Source of the DNA: an uncultured Roseobacter sp.
GTDB lineage: Bacteria; Pseudomonadota; Alphaproteobacteria; Rhodobacterales; Rhodobacteraceae
Length of the DNA: 64,000 bases
NCBI RefSeq assembly: GCF_947488185.1
Contig: NZ_CANKYM010000001.1
Span: forward strand, 1,054,001-1,118,000
Reading direction: 5' to 3'
The notes under the pieces were generated by a model. The model was not told the DNA's origin and did not search any database. It saw only the letters and a list, made by a program, of their open reading frames with translations. The position numbers were made by a program, and so were the translations under genes. The first letter of the stretch is position 1, and the number at the start of each line of letters is the position of its first letter. Shown here piece by piece: positions 1 through 8,064 of this stretch.

Positions 1-1
1 C

Positions 2-1090
2 GAACAGCTCGACCACATTCGCTCGCTCTCGCTGTCGCGCGGAGAGAGCACTTGGCTGCGCGGCAACACCTTCTATGGCAAGCGCCAGATGTTCCGCCCC
101 GATTTCATGGAGTGGTTCGAGCAGCTGCGCCTGCCGCCCTATCACCTCGAACGCAAGGGTGACCAATACGAGCTGACCTTTGAAGGCAGCTGGCCCGAGG
201 TGATGCTGTGGGAAATCCCGGCCCTCGCCGTTCTGATGGAACTGCGCGGGCGCGCGGTGCTGAACCGCATGGGCAAGTTCGAGCTGCAAGTGCTCTATGC
301 CCGCGCCATGACCCGTGTCTGGGAAAAAATCGAGGCGCTGCGCGACATCACGGACCTGTCGATTGCTGATTTCGGTACTCGGCGGCGGCACAGCTACCTT
401 TGGCAGGACTGGTGTGTGCAGGCGATGCAGGAGGGGCTGGGGTCCGCGTTCACGGGCACATCCAATTGCAAGATCGCCATGAATCGCGAACTGGAGGCGA
501 TTGGCACCAACGCGCACGAGTTGCCCATGGTCTACGCGGCTCTGGCCGAAACGGACGCAGAGCTTGCCCAGTCTCCCTATGACGTGCTCTCCGACTGGCA
601 CGAGGAACACGAGGGCAATCTTCGTATCATCCTGCCCGATACCTTCGGCACCAAGGGTTTTCTGGACAAGGCACCTGACTGGCTGGCCGGGTGGACCGGT
701 ATCCGGATCGACAGTGGCGACCCGGCCAAGGCGGCCGAGATCGCCATCGATTGGTGGCGCGCGCGGGGGGAAGATCCGACAGCCAAACGGATCATTTTCA
801 GCGATGGGCTGGATGTAGATAAAATCCGCTCGCTGCATGGCCAGTTTTCGGGCCGTACAAATGTGTCCTTCGGGTGGGGAACGCTGCTGACCAATGATTT
901 TCGCCACCTTGTCCCGGACGACCGGCTGGCACCCTTTTCGCTTGTCTGCAAGGCTATCGCAGCCAATGGGACGCCTACGGTCAAGCTCTCCGACAACCCG
1001 AACAAGGCCATGGGACCGGCATCTGAGCTCGACCGCTACAAACGTGTGTTTGGCGTCGGCGATCAGGTCGCGCAGGACGTTATCGTCTGA
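2..1090 (+). CDS. pncB: Nicotinate phosphoribosyltransferase, 5'-truncated by the window edge
   Basis: NAD salvage enzyme that joins nicotinate to PRPP to give nicotinate mononucleotide in the cytoplasm. The reading frame is open from base 2, so the first in-frame ATG (base 89) is internal; 362 residues are visible and roughly 70 N-terminal residues are missing compared with the usual ~430. The family signature FGTRRRHS lies near residue 126 of the visible part, followed by GTSNCKIA, IDSGDPAK and FSDGLD, which form the phosphoribosyl-phosphate site of type II phosphoribosyltransferases. A class IV aminotransferase starts 11 bases downstream on the same strand, so the two are probably co-transcribed. 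Identification is firm; the true start lies outside the window. Confidence 0.93.
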   Translation, partial: EQLDHIRSLSLSRGESTWLRGNTFYGKRQMFRPDFMEWFEQLRLPPYHLERKGDQYELTFEGSWPEVMLWEIPALAVLMELRGRAVLNRMGKFELQVLYARAMTRVWEKIEALRDITDLSIADFGTRRRHSYLWQDWCVQAMQEGLGSAFTGTSNCKIAMNRELEAIGTNAHELPMVYAALAETDAELAQSPYDVLSDWHEEHEGNLRIILPDTFGTKGFLDKAPDWLAGWTGIRIDSGDPAKAAEIAIDWWRARGEDPTAKRIIFSDGLDVDKIRSLHGQFSGRTNVSFGWGTLLTNDFRHLVPDDRLAPFSLVCKAIAANGTPTVKLSDNPNKAMGPASELDRYKRVFGVGDQVAQDVIV

Positions 1091-1101
1091 CGGGGCAGGC
1101 A

Positions 1102-2016
1102 ATGATTGATACACACACCACCCATGACGCTGCCGAAGATGCCCGCAATCGGGACATCAAGATTTTCATAAACGGCGATCTTGTGCACCGTGATGAGGCA
1201 AAGGTTTCCGTCTATGACAGCGGCTTTCTCCTCGGGGACGGGATGTGGGAAGGCATGCGGCTCTACAACGGGACATGGGCGTTTTTTGACGAGCACATGG
1301 ACCGGTTTTTTGCCTCCTGCAAAGCGGTGTCGCTCGATGTCGGCACGGACCGTGCCGGTATTCTGGAGGCGCTGACGCGCACGGCTGAGGCAAACGGGAT
1401 GGTTACGGATGTGCATTGCCGTCTGATGTTGACACGCGGCGTGAAGGTGAAACCCTTTCAGCACCCCTCGCTCAGCCGTAGCGGTCCGACGCTGGTGATC
1501 ATCATGGAGCACTCCAAGCCCGTTGACAGCCTGCAATCCAAGGGTATCCGCCTTGCCTCCGTGCCGCAGGTGCGTGGTCTGCCCACCTCGCAGGACCCGA
1601 AGCTCAACAGCCATTCCAAGCTGAACTGCGTCATCGCCTGCCTGCAGGCCGAAGAGGCGGGCGCGGACGAGGCGTTGATGCTGGACCCGCATGGGTTCGT
1701 AAACACGACCAACGCCTGCAATTTCTTCATTGTCCGCAAGGGCGCGGTTTGGACGTCGACAGGGGACTACTGCATGAACGGCGTCACCCGGCAAAAGGTG
1801 ATCGACCTCTGCCGCGCCAACGACATTCCTGTCTTCGAAAAGAACTTCTCGCTTTATGAAGCCTACGGTGCGGATGAGGCATTTTTGACCGGCACGTTCG
1901 GGGCGCAAACGCCCGTTGCCAGTATTGACGGCAGGCAAATAGGAGACGGCGCGCGCCCTGTGACCGCGCAAATTCAGAAACTCTACAAAGGGCTGATCAC
2001 TCAGATGACTGGATAG
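1102..2016 (+). CDS. PLP-dependent aminotransferase, fold type IV (D-amino-acid/branched-chain type)
   Basis: Cytoplasmic PLP enzyme of 304 residues. Family features are the N-terminal FINGDLV strand, VSVYDSGFLLGDGMWEG (about 36-51), the probable PLP lysine K173 in the SKLNCVIA context, and the phosphate-binding stretch NTTNACNFF near 207. The C-terminal FLTGTFG segment also fits. The family covers D-amino-acid, branched-chain and other transaminases and 4-amino-4-deoxychorismate lyase, and the substrate cannot be told from sequence alone. The length is slightly above the ~285 of D-amino-acid transaminases because of a short polar N-terminal extension. An SD-like GGCAGG precedes the ATG, and pncB ends 11 bases upstream. 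Confidence 0.85.
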   Translation: MIDTHTTHDAAEDARNRDIKIFINGDLVHRDEAKVSVYDSGFLLGDGMWEGMRLYNGTWAFFDEHMDRFFASCKAVSLDVGTDRAGILEALTRTAEANGMVTDVHCRLMLTRGVKVKPFQHPSLSRSGPTLVIIMEHSKPVDSLQSKGIRLASVPQVRGLPTSQDPKLNSHSKLNCVIACLQAEEAGADEALMLDPHGFVNTTNACNFFIVRKGAVWTSTGDYCMNGVTRQKVIDLCRANDIPVFEKNFSLYEAYGADEAFLTGTFGAQTPVASIDGRQIGDGARPVTAQIQKLYKGLITQMTG

Positions 2017-2187
2017 ACAGACCTCTACGTATGGTTCGTCCTAGCCGTCTCAGATCGTCGCCCATTGTGCGATTTATGCGCTACAATTCGAGAGTTTTTC
2101 GTCACCCGTGCTGACACTGTCGATGTGCGTATTGACTTGCGCGCCTGCGTCTTTGTGCCAGCCCCTTCCCACCACGTCTTTGACTCC

Positions 2188-2580
2188 TCAGTGCATCCTG
2201 AACGGAGCGGTGAGCGGTTTGCCAACGTGATTTCTGCTGTCATTGGTGGACCGGGCGGCTTGTTTGCGCGGATAAACGTTTTCCGCACCCTTAGGTACCA
2301 GAAGATGCATTACTTCATTGCGCCGACGAATGCCGACGCCTGATTTCTTGGCAACCTTGTACAGATTGACAATCACCATGGATTTCGTCCAGCCGGTTTC
2401 CGCGACGATTTGGTCGACCGAAGATCCCTGGCCCAGTGCGTCTATCAAATAGGCGGCCACCGTGCCTTCCTCCGGCAACACAACGTCTGCTTTGTGGCGT
2501 GCTGGTTTTACCAGAATGCGGTCTGAATTCAGATGGGTCAACGCTGCGACGCGTCCTGACCGTGCGAGTTCCAATGTCAT
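2188..2580 (-). CDS. Small basic protein with a DUF3489-like helix-turn-helix region
   Basis: Protein of 130 residues with no certain function. Residues ~45-95 (TVAAYLIDAL, then SSVDQIVAETGWTKSMV and KKSGVGIRRR) look like a short winged or helix-turn-helix segment of the kind found in DUF3489 proteins, where a 'LIxxTGW' helix is followed by a basic turn. The C-terminal 30 residues are basic and probably disordered. A good Shine-Dalgarno (GAGAGGA, about 7 bases upstream) supports the start. It stands alone, convergent with the aminotransferase and followed by AT-richer non-coding DNA. DNA binding is inference; the family call is weak. Confidence 0.55.
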   Translation of the reverse strand: MTLELARSGRVAALTHLNSDRILVKPARHKADVVLPEEGTVAAYLIDALGQGSSVDQIVAETGWTKSMVIVNLYKVAKKSGVGIRRRNEVMHLLVPKGAENVYPRKQAARSTNDSRNHVGKPLTAPFRMH

Positions 2581-3246
2581 AAAGCTATCCTCTCTTTAAC
2601 AACTACCTGGAAGACGGGAGGAATCGCCGAATCTGTCGTGCAGCACTGCCGACGATTCTGTCGCAGGAACGGCCAGACGGGCCTGTTCGAGCCATTTTGG
2701 CATTCAACCAACTCCCAAGCTTGCCCCACCCAGATGTCGATTGCGAAAGATGCCCGAGATAAACGCGGTGCACCTGTCTTGCCCAAGTTATGCCACATTT
2801 CTGCTTGAATTCAACACACGGTCTGAATCGTCGTTGTCCGGGAAACACTCCCACGTTCCGGGCGAGATTAGGGTCACAAACGATGGTTAACCAGGGGGTA
2901 ACTAGCGGTAGAAGTTGAATAAAGTATATGCTTTATAAATAGTTACCGAATTCATGCGGACGCGACTGAAAACTTCACGCGACGGTGGAAAAAAGCCGGG
3001 AACATACGAATCAGTTTACTGCCTTGTACGCAACATCCATCGACTGCTGATGCAAGTTCGACCGTAGATTGTGGTAGAATTGTGGCCTTAGGTTCCTGTT
3101 CCCTGACCATATGCCCGGGGCGTCTATCTTGATCCGGCAACGCTTTTGTCAGCACCTTGTTCGAGGGAACCTTTTTGTAAGGCTTTGCGATATACTCAAA
3201 CCAGCCAGCTTTGACGCGTAGGTGAACGTATAGTGAGGAAATTGTT
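2581..3246. other. Gene-free, AT-richer intergenic stretch
   Basis: Some 666 bases between the minus-strand HTH-like gene and the plus-strand L,D-transpeptidase. The only open frames are short, lack a credible ribosome-binding site, and have residue composition unlike coding DNA here. The segment around 2880-2960 is markedly AT-rich, unlike the rest of the window. A TATACT hexamer at 3191-3196 could be a -10 element for the transpeptidase, but no -35 is visible at a normal distance. I see no tRNA, clear hairpin array or transposase remnant. Confidence 0.5.
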
Positions 3247-3837
3247 ATGAAACGTCGTGATTTTATCTTGGCATCAGGCGCCAGTGTTGTGACCATCGGC
3301 GCCGGTGGCGCGCTTGCGTCCGTTCCGGCCAGCCTGCCAGATTACAACATGCCGGAGGAATTCTTGCCGCGAGAGGTGCGGATCAAGAACGACTTTGCGC
3401 CCTTTGAAATCCATGTAGATCCGGCGCAATTTGCGCTCTACTGGACGCTACCGGACCAAAAGGCGATCCGCTATTCGATTGGTATCGGACGCCCCGGACT
3501 CTATGAGGCGGGCGAATTCTATATCGGGGCCAAGAAGGAATGGCCCAGTTGGACGCCCACACCTGACATGATCGAGCGTGACCCTGAAAGCTATGCGCGC
3601 TTTGCCGACGGTATGGCGGGCGGGATCAACAACCCGCTGGGGTCACGTGGTTTGTACCTGTTCCAACCGGGCGTGGGTGACACCTTCCTGCGCGTTCATG
3701 GCACGAATGACCCCAAGACAATTGGTCAACGCGTTTCCAACGGCTGCGCGCGGCTCGTGAATGATCAGATGATCGATCTCTATGATCGCGTGCCAATGAA
3801 CAGCCGTGTCGTTCTCTATCCTGCCGATCTTAGCTGA
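3247..3837 (+). CDS. Exported L,D-transpeptidase (YkuD/ErfK family)
   Basis: Periplasmic enzyme that forms L,D (3-3) peptidoglycan crosslinks or attaches lipoproteins to peptidoglycan. The 196-residue product starts with a twin-arginine-like leader (MKRRDF, then a small-residue hydrophobic stretch ending at ALASVPA, ~27). The YkuD catalytic motif is complete: H151 in LRVHGTND and the cysteine site VSNGCARL with nucleophile C168 and R170. The length is typical of the alphaproteobacterial short form without a LysM domain. A GAGG ribosome site sits upstream of the ATG. A 12-bp inverted repeat follows the stop codon. Confidence 0.92.
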   Translation: MKRRDFILASGASVVTIGAGGALASVPASLPDYNMPEEFLPREVRIKNDFAPFEIHVDPAQFALYWTLPDQKAIRYSIGIGRPGLYEAGEFYIGAKKEWPSWTPTPDMIERDPESYARFADGMAGGINNPLGSRGLYLFQPGVGDTFLRVHGTNDPKTIGQRVSNGCARLVNDQMIDLYDRVPMNSRVVLYPADLS

Positions 3838-3870
3838 CGAATTTCGCGACTGTGTGAGTTATTTCGGCAC

Positions 3871-3906
3871 TACTATCCCGCTGCCCAGGGCGGTAGCGGG
3901 ATAGTA
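3871..3906. terminator. Perfect 12-bp inverted repeat between convergent genes
   Basis: Arms TACTATCCCGCT (3871-3882) and AGCGGGATAGTA (3895-3906) pair perfectly around a 12-base loop. It lies 33 bases after the L,D-transpeptidase stop and 42 bases before the 3' end of the convergent aldehyde dehydrogenase, so it may terminate both. There is no U-tract on either side, so intrinsic termination is an inference from position. Confidence 0.5.
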
Positions 3907-3948
3907 TAGCAGGCCTTGGATCAGGCTTGCCTACATGCTGAATGACAG

Positions 3949-5376
3949 CTATTCGGCCGCCCAGCCGGACACTGCTTTCACCTCGAGGAACTCCTCCAGC
4001 CCGTAAATGCCGCCCTCGCGACCATTGCCGGACTGCTTGTACCCGCCAAAGGGCGAGCCCTGCGCAAAGCCCTGACCGTTGGTTTCCACCATGCCCGACC
4101 GTAGGCGCCGTGCTACGCGTCGCCGTTTCTCGTCATCTTCCGTTTGCACGTAGTTGGTGAGGCCATAGGGTGTGTCATTGGCGATGGCGATTGCCTCCTC
4201 CTCGCTCTCGAAGGGAATGATCGAGAGAACCGGTCCAAAGATTTCCTCCCGCGCGATGGTCATCTCGTTGGTGACATCGGCAAAAACCGTGGGTTTCGCG
4301 TAGTAGCCGCGGTTCAGACCGTCAGGACGTCCCAGACCTCCGGCGACAAGGCGTGCTTCACCCATACCGGTCTCGACCAGCGCCTGCACCTTTTCGTATT
4401 GCGCTTTGGAGACAAGCGGACCGATGTGGCGGCCTTCTTCTGACGCGGGACCCACATGAGTGGCCTTGGCGGTTTCCGCTGCCATTTCAACAGCTTCATC
4501 ATAGCGCGACTTGTGTACCAGCATGCGCGTGGGCGCGTTGCAGGACTGGCCGGTGTTGCGGAAACAGCGGATGGCGCCCTGCTTGGCGGCCTTGGGATGG
4601 GCGTCCTCAAAAATGATATTGGCGCCCTTGCCCCCCAACTCCAAGCTCACACGTTTGAGCGTATCGGCAGCGGCCTTCGAAATGGCGATGCCCGCGCGGG
4701 TGGAGCCGGTGAAGCTGACCATATCGACGCCGGGATGCGCGGAGAGTTGGCTGCCGACGCCAGCGCCATCCCCGTTGACCATGTTGAAAACGCCCGCCGG
4801 GAAGCCCGCCTCGTGCACAAACTCGGCGAACAACAGACCGGAGAGCGGTGCGATTTCCGACGGCTTCAGCACCATCGTGCACCCGGTTGCCATCGCGGGC
4901 ACAGCCTTTAGAATGATCTGGTTCATCGGCCAGTTCCACGGCGTGATCAGCGCGCAAACGCCGATGGGTTCGAGCAGGGTCTTTTCCGTTTCAGTGAAAT
5001 CCCGGTCAAAGCTGAAATCCTCGAAAGCCTTCAGGAAACCCTCAAGGTGCCAGCTGCCCGCCCCCACCTGCTGTGCGCGGCTGAGATCAATCGGCGCGCC
5101 CATTTCCATCGACATGGCCTGCGCCATTTCTTCGGACCGCGCGTTGTAGACCTCCAGCAGCTTCCGCATCAGCGCGGTACGCTCTTCCTTGCTGGTCTGC
5201 GACCAACTGTCGAAGGCCGTGCGCGCCGCGGCAACCGCCGCATCCGTGTCCGCCTGATCGCCCAGTGATATTACTGCGCATTGCTCCTCAGTCGACGGGT
5301 CGATGACGGCGAAATCATGCGCCTTAGCGGGGGCGACCCACTGGCCGTTGATATAGAAATCACGTTTTTCCAACAT
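3949..5376 (-). CDS. NAD(P)-dependent aldehyde dehydrogenase
   Basis: Soluble ALDH-superfamily enzyme of 475 residues that oxidises an aldehyde to the acid. Catalytic residues are N148 in TPWNWP, E246 in LELGGKG and C279 in NTGQSCNAP; the cofactor-binding FTGSTRAG lies at ~222-229. The start was placed at MLEKRDFYING because a strong GGAG site lies just upstream; a longer upstream frame lacks one. It is divergent from the peroxiredoxin gene. It resembles broad-specificity betaine/aliphatic-type ALDHs, but the substrate cannot be assigned. Confidence 0.9.
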   Translation of the reverse strand: MLEKRDFYINGQWVAPAKAHDFAVIDPSTEEQCAVISLGDQADTDAAVAAARTAFDSWSQTSKEERTALMRKLLEVYNARSEEMAQAMSMEMGAPIDLSRAQQVGAGSWHLEGFLKAFEDFSFDRDFTETEKTLLEPIGVCALITPWNWPMNQIILKAVPAMATGCTMVLKPSEIAPLSGLLFAEFVHEAGFPAGVFNMVNGDGAGVGSQLSAHPGVDMVSFTGSTRAGIAISKAAADTLKRVSLELGGKGANIIFEDAHPKAAKQGAIRCFRNTGQSCNAPTRMLVHKSRYDEAVEMAAETAKATHVGPASEEGRHIGPLVSKAQYEKVQALVETGMGEARLVAGGLGRPDGLNRGYYAKPTVFADVTNEMTIAREEIFGPVLSIIPFESEEEAIAIANDTPYGLTNYVQTEDDEKRRRVARRLRSGMVETNGQGFAQGSPFGGYKQSGNGREGGIYGLEEFLEVKAVSGWAAE

Positions 5377-5537
5377 GGGTTCTCTCCTGTTTCTATGCTG
5401 CTGATCACTGCGACGCAGATGATTTTGCGGCACTCTGTCACCGGGGGCGACCCTCTGCAAGAGAGGGGATGAAAGACGCGGGCGAAGGTATTAGGTTAAC
5501 GGCACGAGTCACTCACAGCATTGCACCGGAGGACACT

Positions 5538-6191
5538 ATGGGCTTGCGCATCAACGACACTGTGCCGAATTTAACGGTCGAAACAGACCACGGCACGATA
5601 CAACTGCACGACTGGATCGGCGACAGCTGGGCCATCCTGTTCTCGCACCCCAAGGACTTCACACCCGTGTGCACCACCGAATTTGGCGCCGTGGCGCAAT
5701 TGGCGGATGAATGGGAAAAGCGGGGCACCAAGGTGATCGGCGTGTCGGTGGACGGCGTCGAGGATCACAAGAAGTGGAAGAATGACATCGAGACCTTCGG
5801 CGGTGCCAAGGCTGGCTTCCCGATTATCGCAGACGATGGCCTGGAGGTGTCGAAAGCCTTCGACATGCTGCCTGCGGAAGCCTATTTGCCGGATGGCCGC
5901 ACCCCGGCCGACAGCGCCACGGTGCGCTCGGTATTCATCATCGGGCCGGACAAGCAACTCAAGCTGAGCATGACCTACCCGATGACGGTGGGCCGTAACT
6001 TTGCCGAAGTGCTGCGCGCGCTGGACGGCTTGCAGATGTCCATTGGCAAAGGGGTCGCGACACCCGCCAATTGGAACGTGGGCGATGATGTAATCATCCC
6101 GGCGACGGTTTCCGATGAGGACGCCAAAGCGAAATTCGGCGAGTTCAACAAAATTCTCCCGTATCTGCGCACGACAAAGGCGCCAGAATAG
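5538..6191 (+). CDS. 1-Cys peroxiredoxin (Prx6 type)
   Basis: Thiol peroxidase of 217 residues reducing H2O2 and organic hydroperoxides. The peroxidatic site is FTPVCTTEF with C45 and T42, and no second cysteine exists anywhere in the protein, so it must use an external thiol as resolving partner. The long C-terminal domain (to DEDAKAKFGEFNKILPYLR) is typical of the Prx6 group. The start is the ATG preceded by GGAGGA; an upstream in-frame ATG has no such site. It is divergent from an aldehyde dehydrogenase and convergent with an Lrp-type regulator. Confidence 0.93.
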   Translation: MGLRINDTVPNLTVETDHGTIQLHDWIGDSWAILFSHPKDFTPVCTTEFGAVAQLADEWEKRGTKVIGVSVDGVEDHKKWKNDIETFGGAKAGFPIIADDGLEVSKAFDMLPAEAYLPDGRTPADSATVRSVFIIGPDKQLKLSMTYPMTVGRNFAEVLRALDGLQMSIGKGVATPANWNVGDDVIIPATVSDEDAKAKFGEFNKILPYLRTTKAPE

Positions 6192-6223
6192 TCAGCCTTG
6201 AGGCGGCGCTTCCGGGTGTCGCC

Positions 6224-6682
6224 TCAAATCGGCAGCTCAGTGGTGGATTTCAGCTCTTTCAGGACGAAGCTGGAATGCACTTCGCGCACGATGGTGTTGC
6301 GCAGCAATGTGTGGGTCATGAAGGCTTCGTAAGCTTCGACATCGGCGACGCGTATTTTCAGCTGATAGTCGGCAGTGCCTGACGTCGCATAGCATTCGAC
6401 GATTTCCGGGTGACCTTCGATCAGGCGGGCAAAGCCGGATACCGTTTCCTCTGCATGATCCCGCAGGGTGATGGAGGCCAGCACACAGAGTTTGCACCCG
6501 AGCTTGGCCGGATCCAGCAAAGCCACCCGCGCCGTAATCAGCCCGTTGGCTTCGAACTCCTGCATCCTCCGCCAGACCGTGCTTTGCGCCATGCCGCACC
6601 GCTCCGACAGCTGCGCCAAGGAGAGCGCTGCGTCGCGCTGGATTTCTTTCAGTAAATGCTCATCGGTGCCAGAAATTTTCAT
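6224..6682 (-). CDS. Lrp/AsnC family transcriptional regulator
   Basis: DNA-binding regulator of 152 residues. The N-terminal HTH reads LLKEIQRDAALSLAQLSERC followed by AQSTVWRRMQEFEANGLI (about 8-47). The C-terminal RAM ligand domain includes ARLIEGHPEIVECYATSGTADY and the strand ending REVHSSFVLKELK. Family members bind amino acids or other small molecules and act as octamers. The start is set at MKISGTDEHLL, as in close family members; a longer start at 6709 is possible because an AGG-like site precedes it. The target is unknown; the neighbouring SGNH hydrolase and peroxiredoxin give no clear hint. Confidence 0.9.
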   Translation of the reverse strand: MKISGTDEHLLKEIQRDAALSLAQLSERCGMAQSTVWRRMQEFEANGLITARVALLDPAKLGCKLCVLASITLRDHAEETVSGFARLIEGHPEIVECYATSGTADYQLKIRVADVEAYEAFMTHTLLRNTIVREVHSSFVLKELKSTTELPI

Positions 6683-6730
6683 GTTCGTGCCCAGATCCGA
6701 GATGATCATTCGTAACCTGTTGGCTCGTAC

Positions 6731-6763
6731 AAAAAAAGCCCCGATGGAAACATCGGGGCTTTC
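6731..6763 (-). terminator. Rho-independent terminator of the SGNH hydrolase gene
   Basis: A 12-bp perfect stem (AAAGCCCCGATG at 6735-6746 with its complement at 6751-6762) closes a 4-base loop. Read on the minus strand it runs into seven uridines, immediately after the hydrolase stop codon at 6781. Confidence 0.88.
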
Positions 6764-6780
6764 TCTTGCCTGGGCGGAAC

Positions 6781-7917
6781 TCACGCTGCGCGGCGGCGCC
6801 TTGCGATCACACCGAGGGCACCAAGTCCTGCAAGCATCAAGGGCAAACCTGCAGGCAGCGGCACAGGGGCCGGTATCTGGCTTTCGATGCGGGAAAGCGC
6901 GAACTTGGCAAACTCAGACTGCGCGATCCGGTTTGGATGCACACCATCCGCAAAAAGCAGCTGATCGGCGCGTGTAGGGTCAAAGAGAGGCTGTCCATCA
7001 GCATCTAAGCCGACAAACGAACAGTTTCCCGCGACCTGCAGGACGCGCAGGCTCGTTGTGCAGGGAAAAATCGTATCGACAATACCCAAAGTGTCTGCAC
7101 GATCGATCAGGTCATTGAAGTACGAAAACTGGTCGACCCGTGTGATGGTCAACCCATCATCCGTTTCCAGTTTCTGAAGCCCGTTCTCGAGTTCCGCATT
7201 GAAGAGCAGCGATGCACCTTGAATGGCCGCTGCGCGATCGCTGAGTGTCGCCACGGTACCCTCGGCCACGGCGATGTCCGCGGGGTCGGCCGTCGGGTCG
7301 AGCTTAAGGGCGGCAAGGGTTGCCTGCGCCACGACCAGCTCTGCATTGAAGGCCGGTGTGCGGCTGATATCCGGCAGGTTGGAGACAAGGAAGTCATCGA
7401 AGTGAGCACCCGTCGTCGCCACGGCGCGGATGCCGTCGATCACCTCAGCTGCGGTTCGGACGGGGTTGAACTCCGGCGTGCCCAATTGCTGAAAAAAATC
7501 GTTGGCCCCGAAGAGCACGGACACCAGCGGGTTGGACCCGGCGTTTCCAACGGTGGCAGCGAAGGTGGCAGCCTGGTTTTGGAAGGTCGAGAGTGCGGTG
7601 AGCGCTGCTACCTGCGCAGGAGGTACGGCGCCGCCGCCGCTGTAGTCGGTGGTGTTTGTGTTGCCGGCGGTTGCGCCGCCAAGTGCGTAGTTCTGAGTTT
7701 CTTTCCGGGCAGCGCGGAACCTGTCGGCGATGATTTCAGTCCAAACGGGACCGTTGGAGAAGCGCCCGCCAACGCTGGGCGGCGCCAGCTGGACGAGCTT
7801 GCCGTCGTCGGACAGGCTGTCGCCAAAGGCGTAGTAGCTGGTGAAGTCGAGCGTACCCGAGTGGGCACCCGTGGCCAAGCCAATGGCCAGCCCTAATGAC
7901 AGAATCTGGTTTTTCAT
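6781..7917 (-). CDS. Secreted SGNH/GDSL hydrolase with VPLPA-CTERM anchor
   Basis: Exported esterase/lipase-like enzyme of 378 residues. It has a signal peptide (1-20), the block I motif YAFGDSLSDDG with nucleophile S34, a block III-like LFGANDFF, and the block V Asp/His pair in FADGVHPNRIAQ. The last 27 residues start VPLPAG, continue as a hydrophobic helix and end in an Arg cluster. That is the VPLPA-CTERM tripartite signal (PEP-CTERM-like) recognised by exosortase/archaeosortase-type systems in rhodobacters. The start has a GGGAGG ribosome site. The natural substrate is unknown. No exosortase gene is in this window, so sorting would rely on a gene elsewhere. Confidence 0.88.
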   Translation of the reverse strand: MKNQILSLGLAIGLATGAHSGTLDFTSYYAFGDSLSDDGKLVQLAPPSVGGRFSNGPVWTEIIADRFRAARKETQNYALGGATAGNTNTTDYSGGGAVPPAQVAALTALSTFQNQAATFAATVGNAGSNPLVSVLFGANDFFQQLGTPEFNPVRTAAEVIDGIRAVATTGAHFDDFLVSNLPDISRTPAFNAELVVAQATLAALKLDPTADPADIAVAEGTVATLSDRAAAIQGASLLFNAELENGLQKLETDDGLTITRVDQFSYFNDLIDRADTLGIVDTIFPCTTSLRVLQVAGNCSFVGLDADGQPLFDPTRADQLLFADGVHPNRIAQSEFAKFALSRIESQIPAPVPLPAGLPLMLAGLGALGVIARRRRAA

Positions 7918-8012
7918 GAGGCCCTCCCAAGCCGTGATGGCCGGAAGGTTAACACCCTTTTTTTGTGTACCTAGCCTGACCCAGCGGCAAGCGGAAAAGA
8001 CGCTACGTAACG

Positions 8013-8041
8013 AAAAAGGCCCCGGCGTTTCCACCGGGGCC
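8013..8041 (-). terminator. Rho-independent terminator of pnp
   Basis: GGCCCCGG (8018-8025) pairs with CCGGGGCC (8034-8041). On the minus strand the stem is followed by five uridines, 24 bases beyond the pnp stop codon. Confidence 0.82.
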
Positions 8042-8064
8042 CTGACTTTCAAATGCTAAGCAGA

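Noticed and set aside
2577..2854. Two short overlapping minus-strand frames in the gene-free gap
   Set aside because: They compete with each other, lack a ribosome site and have no recognisable motif.
2952..3296. Minus-strand open frame of 114 codons overlapping the start of the L,D-transpeptidase
   Set aside because: No ribosome site, unusual composition, and it runs over a well-supported gene start on the other strand.
7219..7896. Plus-strand 225-codon frame opposite the SGNH hydrolase
   Set aside because: It is a shadow of a gene with intact catalytic motifs and signal peptide on the other strand.
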